In this document: positions 1-8,476 of the stretch, piece after piece
Position numbering within the stretch: the stretch's first letter is position 1
Layout of the letters: every line of letters starts with the position of its first letter
DNA from: Comamonadaceae bacterium
GTDB taxonomy: Bacteria; Pseudomonadota; Gammaproteobacteria; Burkholderiales; Burkholderiaceae_C
Direction of reading: 5' to 3'
Length of the DNA: 51,945 nt
Assembly (NCBI GenBank): GCA_027485285.1
Contig: JAIXRH010000054.1
Location: 1-51,945, forward strand
Position numbers and translations under genes: made by a program
Notes under the pieces: model-generated
Told to the model about the DNA's origin: nothing
Seen by the model: the letters and a program-made list of their open reading frames with translations, nothing else
Databases searched by the model: none

Positions 1-2164
1 GCGTTGGCTTGTCATTGGCGACAAATTGATAGCTCTTGCCATCGGGGGACAACATGAACTTGGCGTCGTAGGCCACATCCACATAGCCTGCAGGCACCAG
101 CATTTCGCTCAGCCCCGCGTTGGGGCCAAAGAAATGTTCGTAGCGCAAACGGTCAATCAGTCCGGGCTCGTCGGCCCCGCCAATCACCCCTGGCGGGAGC
201 GGTGTGTGCAGGCGAACCAAGGCATCGAGTTTGTTTTCATAGATCACCATCATGTCCACCCGGCGAAGCAGCTCGCGCAACATGATGCGCTCGTCAACCC
301 CTTGGCGGCCGCCAAGCGGGTTGCGCGGGTCCCGCACATCTTCCCAGTTTTTGAAGGCGGCACGGTGATCGTCTCCCCAAAACGCCGAGCGCTGGTTCAG
401 CGTGGACCAGTCATGGAGAGTTTCCGTCATGCCGTGTGCCGCCCAGTCGTCGGCGCGGCGGCTGAGGTACTGGCTGATGTGAAACCTGAATGTGTTTGCC
501 AGTATTTGCTGCTGCACCGTTGAGATGTCGAGATTTGAGGGCGGCTTGATGCGCAAGTCAGCCAAGGCCACCAGGTAGTCGATGGGCCGCATGGTTCCTT
601 GACCATGAAAAATGCCAGGCGCAAATTCGGTGCGCTCAATAACATTTGCAAAGTCAGCAAAAACGGGACTGCCATCTGGGTTGAGCCTGAACAGTAACTC
701 GGGCATAAACACAGGCACTAATTTGGCCAGTGCGATGCGGTAGTCCACCGTCATGCGCTCACAGCGGGGGTCAGGCGCCCACAGGGGGTCAGAGGACTCG
801 ACCAAGGTGGCTTGCAAGTGGTCACCTAAAACGGTTTGAATCTCATGCGCTGCAGCTTGCGTGATGGGTTGTGCTGCCTTGCTGCCCGCGGTCAACATGG
901 ATTCGCGAACAACGCCCAAACGCAGACCGCGCAGATCCCCCCTTTGGACGCTGCGTGGGATATGTTGGCTGTAGTTGTCGAGCACGCTGGAACGCGGGAC
1001 CGTGGTGTAGGGGTCGCGTGGGTCGTAGTAACCGTTTTCGGGATCTTTCAGCGCGTCCAATACTTTGGCGCAGTCGGTGAGTGTGCGACACAAGATACCC
1101 GTTCGATCGCAATAAATATCTGCACCGATGGCACCGCCATCAAACCCGAGCATGGCTTTGTGCGGCAAGATCAATGCGACGGCATTGTGATTGGCTGGGC
1201 CCCGTGTGGACATCCGAGTTTCCTCGCCAAGACTGGCCATCACTAAATTGGCGCTCACCGACACACCCGAGCCTGAGCTTGAGCCCAAGGAGGCCGAGCG
1301 CGTGGTGTCATAGGGATTCACTGGCGTGCCCGCCCAAGTGCTCCGCTGATAGCCCAGCAAAGAGGGAAAAACGGCATTCGGTTGGTGCTTGCCACCAGGG
1401 TCACCAGCGCGGCCGTTGTATTCGGTCATCAATGCTTTGGCAAAGATGATGGCCCCTTTTTTGCGGAGCTGCGCCACCAAAATATGGTCGCGCGCTGGGA
1501 AATCGATGTCATAGCGTGCATCGGCACCGCCGGTGGTTCGCATGTCTTTGGTGTCAAAGGCATCCTTGAACGAAAAGACCACGCCGTAGAGCGGCATCGC
1601 CTCTAGGTCTGGTTTGTCACCCCATTGGGCATCCAGTGCTGCCGCTTGCTCTAGGGCGTCGGGGTAATGTCTGAAGATCTCGCAAGCTGGGGGCGCACCG
1701 GGCGGCAAGGGGCCCAGGCTGGGGTGACGGTCATAGTCGCCTTGGCAGGTGACGGAGCGCTCTCCGCGAATGTTCAAGGTGGACAGCGCGTTCAGTTGCC
1801 CAGCTTCGGCGATGCCTTGCACCATGCCAAATTGCTGCTGAACCTCAGGGTCAGAGGCGGTGTTGGCCATGCGGCCAAAGTCGAGCGGTGGACCTAGGTA
1901 GCGGTCGAGGTCCGGCAGAAACGAATTGGCCGCCACTGTTTCGCGCGGAAAGCTTAAGGGCTGGCCTGCGCGGACAGCTCCGGGGGGCTGATGCGCCAGT
2001 GCCTCCCCCCGAGCCGTGACCAATTGGGTGGCTACACCGTTGTACCGGCGGCAACGGTCGATGTAACGCTGCACGACCTCCACGCAAGTCACCTGACCCG
2101 CTTGGAGCGCACTTTGCAACTGATCAATCGTGGCTTCTTCGAGGGTGAATTGCGGGTTTGCCAT
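1..2164 (-). CDS. Amidase-signature family hydrolase, partial (C-terminus beyond left edge)
   Basis: The reading frame is open from an ATG at 2164 to the window edge, giving at least 721 codons with no stop, so the C-terminus is missing. The Ser-cisSer-Lys triad of the amidase-signature family is visible: Lys about 200 in SFKDAFD, the cis-Ser about 295 in GSSSGSG, and the nucleophile Ser about 319 in GEETRMSTRGPA. The 24-residue spacing between the two serines matches the family. The usual glycines before the nucleophile (GGS) are replaced by RMS. Such enzymes hydrolyse amide (sometimes ester) bonds in the cytoplasm; the substrate is unknown. At over 720 residues it is much longer than the usual 450-600. 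An AGGAG lies just upstream of the ATG, and the gene starts 12 bases after the enoyl-CoA hydratase stop, so the two are probably one operon. Family assignment is firm, function is not. Confidence 0.85.
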   Translation of the reverse strand, partial: MANPQFTLEEATIDQLQSALQAGQVTCVEVVQRYIDRCRRYNGVATQLVTARGEALAHQPPGAVRAGQPLSFPRETVAANSFLPDLDRYLGPPLDFGRMANTASDPEVQQQFGMVQGIAEAGQLNALSTLNIRGERSVTCQGDYDRHPSLGPLPPGAPPACEIFRHYPDALEQAAALDAQWGDKPDLEAMPLYGVVFSFKDAFDTKDMRTTGGADARYDIDFPARDHILVAQLRKKGAIIFAKALMTEYNGRAGDPGGKHQPNAVFPSLLGYQRSTWAGTPVNPYDTTRSASLGSSSGSGVSVSANLVMASLGEETRMSTRGPANHNAVALILPHKAMLGFDGGAIGADIYCDRTGILCRTLTDCAKVLDALKDPENGYYDPRDPYTTVPRSSVLDNYSQHIPRSVQRGDLRGLRLGVVRESMLTAGSKAAQPITQAAAHEIQTVLGDHLQATLVESSDPLWAPDPRCERMTVDYRIALAKLVPVFMPELLFRLNPDGSPVFADFANVIERTEFAPGIFHGQGTMRPIDYLVALADLRIKPPSNLDISTVQQQILANTFRFHISQYLSRRADDWAAHGMTETLHDWSTLNQRSAFWGDDHRAAFKNWEDVRDPRNPLGGRQGVDERIMLRELLRRVDMMVIYENKLDALVRLHTPLPPGVIGGADEPGLIDRLRYEHFFGPNAGLSEMLVPAGYVDVAYDAKFMLSPDGKSYQFVANDKPT

Positions 2165-2176
2165 GCCGCCGCTCCT

Positions 2177-2902
2177 TCAGGCTTTACGAGCTGCTTGTGT
2201 GGACAGCGCCAAGGCGAGTAAGTTGCTGGCCATCGAACGAACGGCAGGTCCTGTCTCGGGGGCGTAATTGAGATACTCCTTCACAGCCATGACTGACATC
2301 AGGTCACGGCTGGTCAACGTGGTCAGGAGACGCTGCACTTCCGCGTCGAGCTGACCGACAGGAACCACCGAGTTCACCAACCCTAATTCACGGGCGCGGT
2401 GGGCATCTAATTTGTCGAGGGAGTAGGCCATCCAGGCGGTGCCTTTTTTGCCGATACGGTCCAAGATGGCCGAGATGGCCAGCGTGGGTGGCAAGTTGTA
2501 TTCCATTTCGGGCAGTTGAAAGCGCGCACTTTCGTCAGCAATCGTCATGTCGCAAACACCGGCAATCGCACAACCTAGGCCAAGCACATCGCCTTGCACG
2601 GCGGCGATCACGGGAATCCTTGAGAAACGGATCGCATCGTAGAGCCCCATGATGGGCGATAACAAGTTGTCACGCAGCGCCATGGGGGTTGCATGTGGGC
2701 CGGCCGTGGCTGGATCGCGACCGCGGCAAAAGTTGGGGCCTGCACCACGGATCACCACGCAATGTGCATGATCTGCCGCGGCGTTGATGTGTCGGGTCAT
2801 CTCGTGAATCATGGGCAAGTCAAACATATTGCCTGCGTGTTCACGCGTCAGTGTCAAGGTGACGACAGAGGTTTGAACATCTGCTTGGATATCTTGGGTC
2901 AT
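2177..2902 (-). CDS. Enoyl-CoA hydratase/isomerase family protein
   Basis: A 241-residue crotonase-fold protein, normal length for the family. Visible motifs are the first oxyanion-hole segment (NFCRGRDP), the second (AAVQGDVLGLGCAIAGVCD) and a following FQLPEMEYNLPP segment with the usual Glu. Members hydrate, isomerise or cleave acyl-CoA thioesters. The first segment reads CRGRD where CAGAD is typical, so the exact reaction is uncertain. The frame extends upstream to 3031, but homology begins only at MTQDIQ, so I place the start at 2902; a weak AGGTAG precedes it. It is the promoter-proximal gene of a leftward pair with the amidase and is divergent from the molybdenum large subunit. Broad family call is strong; substrate unknown. 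Confidence 0.85.
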   Translation of the reverse strand: MTQDIQADVQTSVVTLTLTREHAGNMFDLPMIHEMTRHINAAADHAHCVVIRGAGPNFCRGRDPATAGPHATPMALRDNLLSPIMGLYDAIRFSRIPVIAAVQGDVLGLGCAIAGVCDMTIADESARFQLPEMEYNLPPTLAISAILDRIGKKGTAWMAYSLDKLDAHRARELGLVNSVVPVGQLDAEVQRLLTTLTSRDLMSVMAVKEYLNYAPETGPAVRSMASNLLALALSTQAARKA

Positions 2903-2961
2903 GGTGATCTGGCTACCTGATGAAATGGAGGGTATGAATAGGTTCGAAATTTGCCTGAACG

Positions 2962-2991
2962 GCATCAAATCTTTGCATGAAAATTTGATGC
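2962..2991. promoter_or_regulatory. 9-bp perfect inverted repeat, candidate operator
   Basis: GCATCAAAT at 2962-2970 and its exact complement ATTTGATGC at 2983-2991 are separated by 12 bases. The repeat lies between the divergent enoyl-CoA hydratase (start 2902) and the molybdenum large subunit (start 3067), a typical place for an operator controlling both. No regulator gene lies nearby. Binding is inferred. Confidence 0.45.
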
Positions 2992-3066
2992 TCGGGCGGG
3001 TGTTATCCCGAATGAAGTGGGCATTCATCATCAGCGATCATTTGACAAACTATCTTTGAACAAACT

Positions 3067-5400
3067 ATGACTGCTCAAGCATTCAAATTCTCCAGTGCCC
3101 AGTCGGGCGACCATGACGAACTCAGTGACTTGGTTCAAGGCAAGGGTTGCTACACCAGTGACGTATCCCTGCCCGGACAGTTACATGCCTGCTTTGTGCG
3201 CAGCCCGCATGCCCATGCGGAAATCGCCTCGATCAATGCGGATGCCGCGCGTGCCATGCCCGGTGTCCGCCTGGTGATGACAGGCGCTGATGTTGCTGCG
3301 GCTGGTCTGGGTTGCATCATGCCCTTGGTGGTCATGAAGGGATCCAACGGACACAACCTGCATTGCTCCGGCATTCCCATCTTGGCGACCGACCGAGTCC
3401 GTCACCTGGGTGAGCCTGTCGCCTTGGTGGCAGCTGAGACCTTAGAGCAAGCCTTGAATGCTGCCGAGGCGGTTGAGATAGATTACGTCAGCCTTCCCTG
3501 TGTCATCGACTTACAGCAAGCGATCAATCCCGAATCGCCGCTAGTGCATCCGGCGGTGTCGGGTAATGTGGCGATGGATTGGTCCCAAGGTGACAGCCCT
3601 GAGCTGGATCGCGCTTTTGCTGAGGCGCACCATGTCCAAGTACTTGAATTGACCGATCCACCGCTGACGGGGTCGCCGATGGAGCCGCGTGCGGCGCTCG
3701 CCAGCTACGACAGTCAGGCTGACCATTACACGCTGGTGGCCGGCACCCAAGGGGTCAAAACCATTCACAACGTGCTGACGAAGCAGGTTTTCAATTTGGC
3801 GCCTGAGAAGTTGAGGGTCCTCACGCCCCATGTGGGCGGCGGCTTCGGTTTGAAGTCCCAAACTTACCCAGAATACGCAGCATTGCTGTTGGCCAGCCGA
3901 TTGGCGGGTGCGCCCATCAAGTGGACCGCCACGCGACTGGAATGTTTTCTCACAGACACGCATGGCCGCAACACCCACTTGCGGGGGCAGATGGCGTTTG
4001 ACCGCGAGGGCCGTATCACGGGGCTGAAAGCTGACGTGTTGTGTGGCATCGGCGCTTACACCTCCGGCTACATCGCGGTGGTGAGCACCATGAACATCTA
4101 TAACTGTCTGTCAAGCGTTTACCAAATGCCTCGCCTGTCTTTACGCTCGCGATTGGTTCACACGCATGTCATGTCTGGTGGACCCTATCGGGGCGCGGGT
4201 CGTCCGGAGGCCATTTATTTGGTCGAGCGTTTACTTGACGAAGCTGCGCATGCAATGGGCATGCCCCGCGAGACCTTGCGTCGCCGCAATTTGGTGCCTG
4301 TTTCTGCGATGCCTTACAAGGCAGCCAATGGTTTGACCTACGACAGCGGGGAATTTGAAGCAATCCTAGACAAGGCCTTGTCGCTGTCTGATTGGGAAGG
4401 TTTTGAATCCCGCCGAACGGCTGCCTTGGCGCGCGGCCGCTTGCGTGGCATTGGCGTGTGCTCGTTCTTGGAGGTTGCAGGCGGGATTCTTGAAGAGCCC
4501 GCTGACATCCGTTTCACCGAGGATGGGCGCGTGGCGCTGCACTTGGGTGCGCAAGGCATGGGGCAGGGGGTTCACGCCATTTACACCCGGCTGCTCGCTG
4601 ATAAATTAGGTGTGCCGCTTTCATCGGTCGTGCTGGTGACGGGGGACAGCGATCAAGTGCCAGGCATCGTCTCGACGGTGGCCTCTCGTACCACCATGAT
4701 GGCTGGGACGGCGACCACCCTGGCCTGTGAAGAGGCCATCCGGCGCGGCCGTCACTTTGCAGCCCACCATTTGGAGGCGAGCGTTGAAGACATCTCGTTT
4801 GCAGCTGGGCAGTTCACAATCGTGGGTACCGATCGGTCCATCGGTCTGTTTGACGTCGCCAAGGCGCTGCGTCATGCCACTGACTTGCCTGAGGGCATGC
4901 CAAAAACGCTGGACAACCTCACGGTGTTTAAAGCCAGCTCGGTTAACTTTCCCAACGGTTGCCATGTCAGCGAGGTCGAGGTAGACCCTGCCACAGGCAG
5001 TGTTGAATTCATCCAGCACACCGCCGTGGATGATGTGGGCGTCATGCTCAACCCAACTTTGGTGGAAGGGCAAATCATGGGAGGGGTCGTCCAGGCTTTG
5101 GGGCAAGTGATGGGTGAAATGCTCCATTACGACGACTATGGGCAGCTACTGACGGGCAGCTACATGGACTACCCCATGCCGCGCGCTGACCAGATTCCTC
5201 GCATGGTGTTGGCACACCACGAAGTACCTTGTACAACCCATCCACTGGGTGTGAAAGGTGCTGGTGAGTCAGGCGTCGCTGGTGCTTGGCCTGCGGCCGT
5301 GAGTGCTTTATTAGATGCTTTGCGGCCAGCCGGTGTCGCGCACATGGATTTGCCGTTCACGGCCAACAGGATTTGGAGCGCGCTGCAGTCCAAGGCATAA
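3067..5400 (+). CDS. Xanthine dehydrogenase-family molybdopterin-binding large subunit, unaccompanied
   Basis: A 777-residue molybdenum hydroxylase large subunit. It shows the cofactor-binding segment VGGGFGLK, the active-site loop [12 protein letters not shown] near residue 373, and the C-terminal GAGESG near residue 732 carrying the catalytic Glu. CO dehydrogenases have AYRCSFR at this loop, so this should hydroxylate an organic substrate or be of form-II type. Such subunits need a 2Fe-2S subunit and usually an FAD subunit, but neither flanks this gene. The nearest candidates are in the operon at 15196-18863. No clear ribosome-binding site precedes the ATG; instead a near-perfect 14-base tandem repeat (3041-3068) runs into the start codon. 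A hairpin terminator follows immediately. Family call is strong, substrate unknown. Confidence 0.9.
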   Translation: MTAQAFKFSSAQSGDHDELSDLVQGKGCYTSDVSLPGQLHACFVRSPHAHAEIASINADAARAMPGVRLVMTGADVAAAGLGCIMPLVVMKGSNGHNLHCSGIPILATDRVRHLGEPVALVAAETLEQALNAAEAVEIDYVSLPCVIDLQQAINPESPLVHPAVSGNVAMDWSQGDSPELDRAFAEAHHVQVLELTDPPLTGSPMEPRAALASYDSQADHYTLVAGTQGVKTIHNVLTKQVFNLAPEKLRVLTPHVGGGFGLKSQTYPEYAALLLASRLAGAPIKWTATRLECFLTDTHGRNTHLRGQMAFDREGRITGLKADVLCGIGAYTSGYIAVVSTMNIYNCLSSVYQMPRLSLRSRLVHTHVMSGGPYRGAGRPEAIYLVERLLDEAAHAMGMPRETLRRRNLVPVSAMPYKAANGLTYDSGEFEAILDKALSLSDWEGFESRRTAALARGRLRGIGVCSFLEVAGGILEEPADIRFTEDGRVALHLGAQGMGQGVHAIYTRLLADKLGVPLSSVVLVTGDSDQVPGIVSTVASRTTMMAGTATTLACEEAIRRGRHFAAHHLEASVEDISFAAGQFTIVGTDRSIGLFDVAKALRHATDLPEGMPKTLDNLTVFKASSVNFPNGCHVSEVEVDPATGSVEFIQHTAVDDVGVMLNPTLVEGQIMGGVVQALGQVMGEMLHYDDYGQLLTGSYMDYPMPRADQIPRMVLAHHEVPCTTHPLGVKGAGESGVAGAWPAAVSALLDALRPAGVAHMDLPFTANRIWSALQSKA

Positions 5401-5427
5401 AAAAGGGCGGCCTTGTAGGCCGCCCTT
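5399..5427 (-). terminator. Rho-independent terminator (leftward TRAP operon)
   Basis: An 11-bp perfect stem (5403-5413 with 5417-5427, 3-base loop) is followed on the minus strand by six T residues. It sits between convergent genes. On the plus strand the tail is not T-rich, so it mainly ends the dctP transcript and may only weakly stop the plus-strand gene. Confidence 0.8.
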
Positions 5428-5447
5428 CACGTGACAAAAACCGTTTC

Positions 5448-6524
5448 TTATTTCTTGACTGCAGCAGCCTCGAGCTTTTTGCGAGAGTCTGCGTAATAGG
5501 CCACCACTTTGCGGACGTTGGTTGCGCCTTCACCCTCCAGCTTTTTGAAGTAGACCTCATTGGCAGCAGCGCCCGCTTGCGCGATTCTTTGCTCGTCAGC
5601 AGGTGTGGAATAAGCGAAAGTGATCTTGTTGTTGTCTGCCCACTTTTTCTTGATTTGCTCTTCAGCTTTCATCAGTTCTGTGGCGTAGCGAACGCCATAT
5701 TCGTTGCGCAGATCAACCAGCATTTTTTGGGTCGCTGGAGGTAATGAGCGGAACTTCTTGCCTGACATGAAGAAGGCCGAGCCCACGACACCCCCGTTGC
5801 CCTTGATACCGGGCGGGTTCATCATGTGAACGTTCTTGATCACTTCATTCAACTTGAACACATCGGACAACAAGAACACCAGCTCGCCCATGGCGTCAAT
5901 GGTGCCGCGGTCCATGGCAGGGTACATGTCTGGGAACACCATGAAGACGGGGTTCCAGCCCAAACCTTTGTAAAACTCGGTGCGTGCACCGCCGTAGGTG
6001 CGCAGTGTTTTACCTTTCAGAACATCCATGTTTGTCAACGGTGTCTTGGTTCCCACGGGCGCCAAGCCGCTGATGTGCGACATCATGGGCACGATGTCAT
6101 TTTTTGCCAACTCGGCCTTGAGGTCGGGTTGGTTGTCCATCGCGTCGAGGGCGGCTTTGACGGCCGCCACATAGTCTTCGCCATAGTTGAACATGTGGTC
6201 CAGCGCCATGTAGTTGGGCAGTTGCGCGGGGTGGTAAGAACTGCTGATCCAAGCCATGTCAGCCACGCCTGACTGAATGCCAGGCAGTGCGTCGCCCCAC
6301 TTCACCAGCGAGTCAGACCAGAAAAACTGAACTTTGATTTTTCCTTCAGAGCGCTTCTCAACTTCGCTGCCCCACCATTTGTGAAGGCCACCAAACCAGG
6401 ATCTTTCGCCGGTGGGAACGGCTACTTTCCAAGTTTGCTGTTGAAGATCTTGAGCCGTGGCGTTAAAAGCGAAGGAAGATACCGCAAGGGCTACTGCCGC
6501 AAATTTCAAAATCGAACGTCGCAT
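5448..6524 (-). CDS. dctP: TRAP transporter periplasmic substrate-binding protein (DctP family)
   Basis: A 358-residue periplasmic solute-binding protein of a tripartite ATP-independent transporter. It begins with MRR, a hydrophobic stretch and a cleavage site near FNATAQ, a clear signal peptide. The body carries DctP-family features, including the conserved AMDRGTIDAM segment. The frame runs upstream to 6656, but AGGAG lies directly before the ATG at 6524 and the signal peptide begins there. It is the last gene of a leftward operon (CocE hydrolase, GST, DctM, DctQ, DctP) and ends in the terminator at 5399-5427. It would bind an organic acid or related anion; context suggests a substrate or product of the neighbouring hydrolases, which is inference. 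Confidence 0.92.
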   Translation of the reverse strand: MRRSILKFAAVALAVSSFAFNATAQDLQQQTWKVAVPTGERSWFGGLHKWWGSEVEKRSEGKIKVQFFWSDSLVKWGDALPGIQSGVADMAWISSSYHPAQLPNYMALDHMFNYGEDYVAAVKAALDAMDNQPDLKAELAKNDIVPMMSHISGLAPVGTKTPLTNMDVLKGKTLRTYGGARTEFYKGLGWNPVFMVFPDMYPAMDRGTIDAMGELVFLLSDVFKLNEVIKNVHMMNPPGIKGNGGVVGSAFFMSGKKFRSLPPATQKMLVDLRNEYGVRYATELMKAEEQIKKKWADNNKITFAYSTPADEQRIAQAGAAANEVYFKKLEGEGATNVRKVVAYYADSRKKLEAAAVKK

Positions 6525-6564
6525 GAAAACTCCTAAGTTGAGGGATGAAACAGGGAAGGGAAAA

Positions 6565-7110
6565 TTAACCGATACCGGGGTCGTCAGCCTTGGGCATCGC
6601 GCTGATACCTGCGTAGGTCTCGCGACCAGACGCCAAGAAAAATGCTTTGATGGCATTGAAGACCAACTGCACAGCCATCAAGGTGATGCCTGATGCAAAC
6701 AACAATTTAAAGGGCCACAGCGGAAACCGCAGCACACCCATTCGGTACTCGAACACTTGAGCCGAGGCGACGGCGATAGACCACGCCGACAAGGACAGGA
6801 AAATGAAAGCTATGGCGGCCAAAACGTTGCCAACACCTTCAATGAACAAGCAGGTACGCGGGCTGAGCTTGTCAGTGGCAAATGTGACGTTGACGTGTCC
6901 ACCTTCCAGAGCGACCAGGGCTACACCAAAATAAACCGAGATCACCAGCAAGGCTTCAACCAGCTCGACCGTGACCGGAAAAGGCATGGACAGTTTTCGC
7001 CCCACCACGTTGATGCAGATCACGACAGTCATGATGACCAGCGGAAAGGCGATGAGGTAGGGGATGAATCGCCGGTAAAAGCTCTCGTAGCTTTCGATAA
7101 TTTTTTCCAT
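6565..7110 (-). CDS. dctQ: TRAP transporter small permease (DctQ family)
   Basis: A 181-residue membrane protein with four hydrophobic segments, as in DctQ small subunits: one near FIPYLIAFPLVIM, one near VELVEALLVISVYFGVAL, one near VGNVLAAIAFIFLSL, and one near LLFASGITLMAVQLVF. It pairs with DctM in the inner membrane. The open frame continues upstream through dctM in another frame, but the real start is MEKIIESYE at 7110, with AAAGG upstream. It lies 32 bases after dctM and 40 before dctP. Confidence 0.9.
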   Translation of the reverse strand: MEKIIESYESFYRRFIPYLIAFPLVIMTVVICINVVGRKLSMPFPVTVELVEALLVISVYFGVALVALEGGHVNVTFATDKLSPRTCLFIEGVGNVLAAIAFIFLSLSAWSIAVASAQVFEYRMGVLRFPLWPFKLLFASGITLMAVQLVFNAIKAFFLASGRETYAGISAMPKADDPGIG

Positions 7111-7142
7111 GGGGTGCCTTTTGATGTGTTGTTGAGCGAGGT

Positions 7143-8462
7143 TTAGCGCATGGACTTCATCAGTTCTGGAAGCCAGAGGCTGATTTGCGGAAAGGCGATA
7201 AACAAGCCCACGGTGGCGAGCATCAAGACAACGAAAGGCAAACAACCGGCGAAGATGTCGCTGAGTTCGTAACCATCGCCCAAGGCGCCCTTCATGACGA
7301 AGCAGTTCAGCCCCAGAGGCGGTGTGATGGTGCCAATCGACATCATCACCACCACCACCACGCCAAACCACACCAAGCTCATGTTGTAGTCGAGCATCAG
7401 CGGGGCCAAGATGGGCATGGTGAGCACCATCATGGACACCGCATCGAGGAAGCAGCCCAAAAACAAATAGAGAACCACAATGCCGGCCATCAGGACGTAG
7501 AAGCTCAGGTTCAAGCTTTTGATCCAATCAGTCATCGAGGACACGACGCCTGTGGTCGACAAAAAGGTCGAGAAGATGTAGCCCGAACCGAGCAACAAAA
7601 AGATCATGGCACTGACTTTGGCACTGTCAATGAATGAGTACTTGACGCGTTCCCAGGTGAGGTTGCCGCGGATGTAGACCAGCAGCAACGCGCCAACGAC
7701 GCCCACCGCAGCGGCTTCATCGGGTGTCGCAAAGCCGGTGTAGATGGCGCCCAACACCGACACAAACAAGGCCGCAGCGGCCCAGAGGCTCTTCAGGGTG
7801 GACAGCTTGGCTTTCCAAGAAGTGTCAAGGTTGATGTCGGTTGGCGCGGTCTCAGGATAAATCTTGCAATACAGCATGACTCCGGTCGCCATGAAAATGG
7901 CGGTCACGATGCCCGGCACAACGCCTGCAATCAGTAACTGACCCACCGAGGTTTCCGTGATGATGCCAAAGAACACCATCAGAATACTGGGCGGAATCAG
8001 CACATCCAGGCAAGCGGCTGAGGCCACCACACCCAAGGCTAATTTTTTACTGTAGTTGGCTCGAACCATTTCAGGCACGGCAATTTTCGAAAACACCGCC
8101 ACTGACGACAGGCTCGATCCCGAGCAAGCCCCAAAGATGGCCGATGAATAAACCGTCGCGACCCCCAGTCCGCCAGGCACCCGACCAAACCAAGCTTTGG
8201 CGGCGTCATAAGCGTCTTTGCCCAGATCGGCATAAAAGGCCAATGTCCCCATCAGAATAAACAAGGGCAATGCAGCCAGCGTGAAATTGGAGGTGTAGGT
8301 GAACATCCCCGTAGGAATAAATTTAAAAGCAGTATCAATCGGATAGACGATGAGCATGCCGCTCAGGCCCACGATGCTCATGGCATAAGCGATGGGCACT
8401 CGCAACAAGCTCAGCGCAAGAAAGACGACGAACCCAAGAATTCCAATGGTCAGTTGGTCCAT
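7143..8462 (-). CDS. dctM: TRAP transporter large permease (DctM family)
   Basis: A 439-residue polytopic inner-membrane protein with about 12 hydrophobic segments and typical DctM features such as IPPSILMVFFG and ITPPLGLNCFVMKG. It forms the ion-coupled transport channel with DctQ. Two start codons are possible (8468 and 8462); AAGGGG upstream is seven bases from the ATG at 8462, which I prefer. The transcription order is M, then Q, then P, the reverse of the usual P-Q-M. The gene begins 14 bases after the GST-like gene. Confidence 0.93.
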   Translation of the reverse strand: MDQLTIGILGFVVFLALSLLRVPIAYAMSIVGLSGMLIVYPIDTAFKFIPTGMFTYTSNFTLAALPLFILMGTLAFYADLGKDAYDAAKAWFGRVPGGLGVATVYSSAIFGACSGSSLSSVAVFSKIAVPEMVRANYSKKLALGVVASAACLDVLIPPSILMVFFGIITETSVGQLLIAGVVPGIVTAIFMATGVMLYCKIYPETAPTDINLDTSWKAKLSTLKSLWAAAALFVSVLGAIYTGFATPDEAAAVGVVGALLLVYIRGNLTWERVKYSFIDSAKVSAMIFLLLGSGYIFSTFLSTTGVVSSMTDWIKSLNLSFYVLMAGIVVLYLFLGCFLDAVSMMVLTMPILAPLMLDYNMSLVWFGVVVVVMMSIGTITPPLGLNCFVMKGALGDGYELSDIFAGCLPFVVLMLATVGLFIAFPQISLWLPELMKSMR

Positions 8463-8476
8463 GTGCATACCCCTTA

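Noticed and set aside
26-523. A 165-codon plus-strand frame at the left edge
   Set aside because: It is the shadow of the amidase gene, whose frame on the other strand is open and has catalytic motifs.
2903-3031. N-terminal extension of the enoyl-CoA hydratase
   Set aside because: The extra 43 codons show no family similarity and would cover the inverted repeat; the start at 2902 fits homologues.
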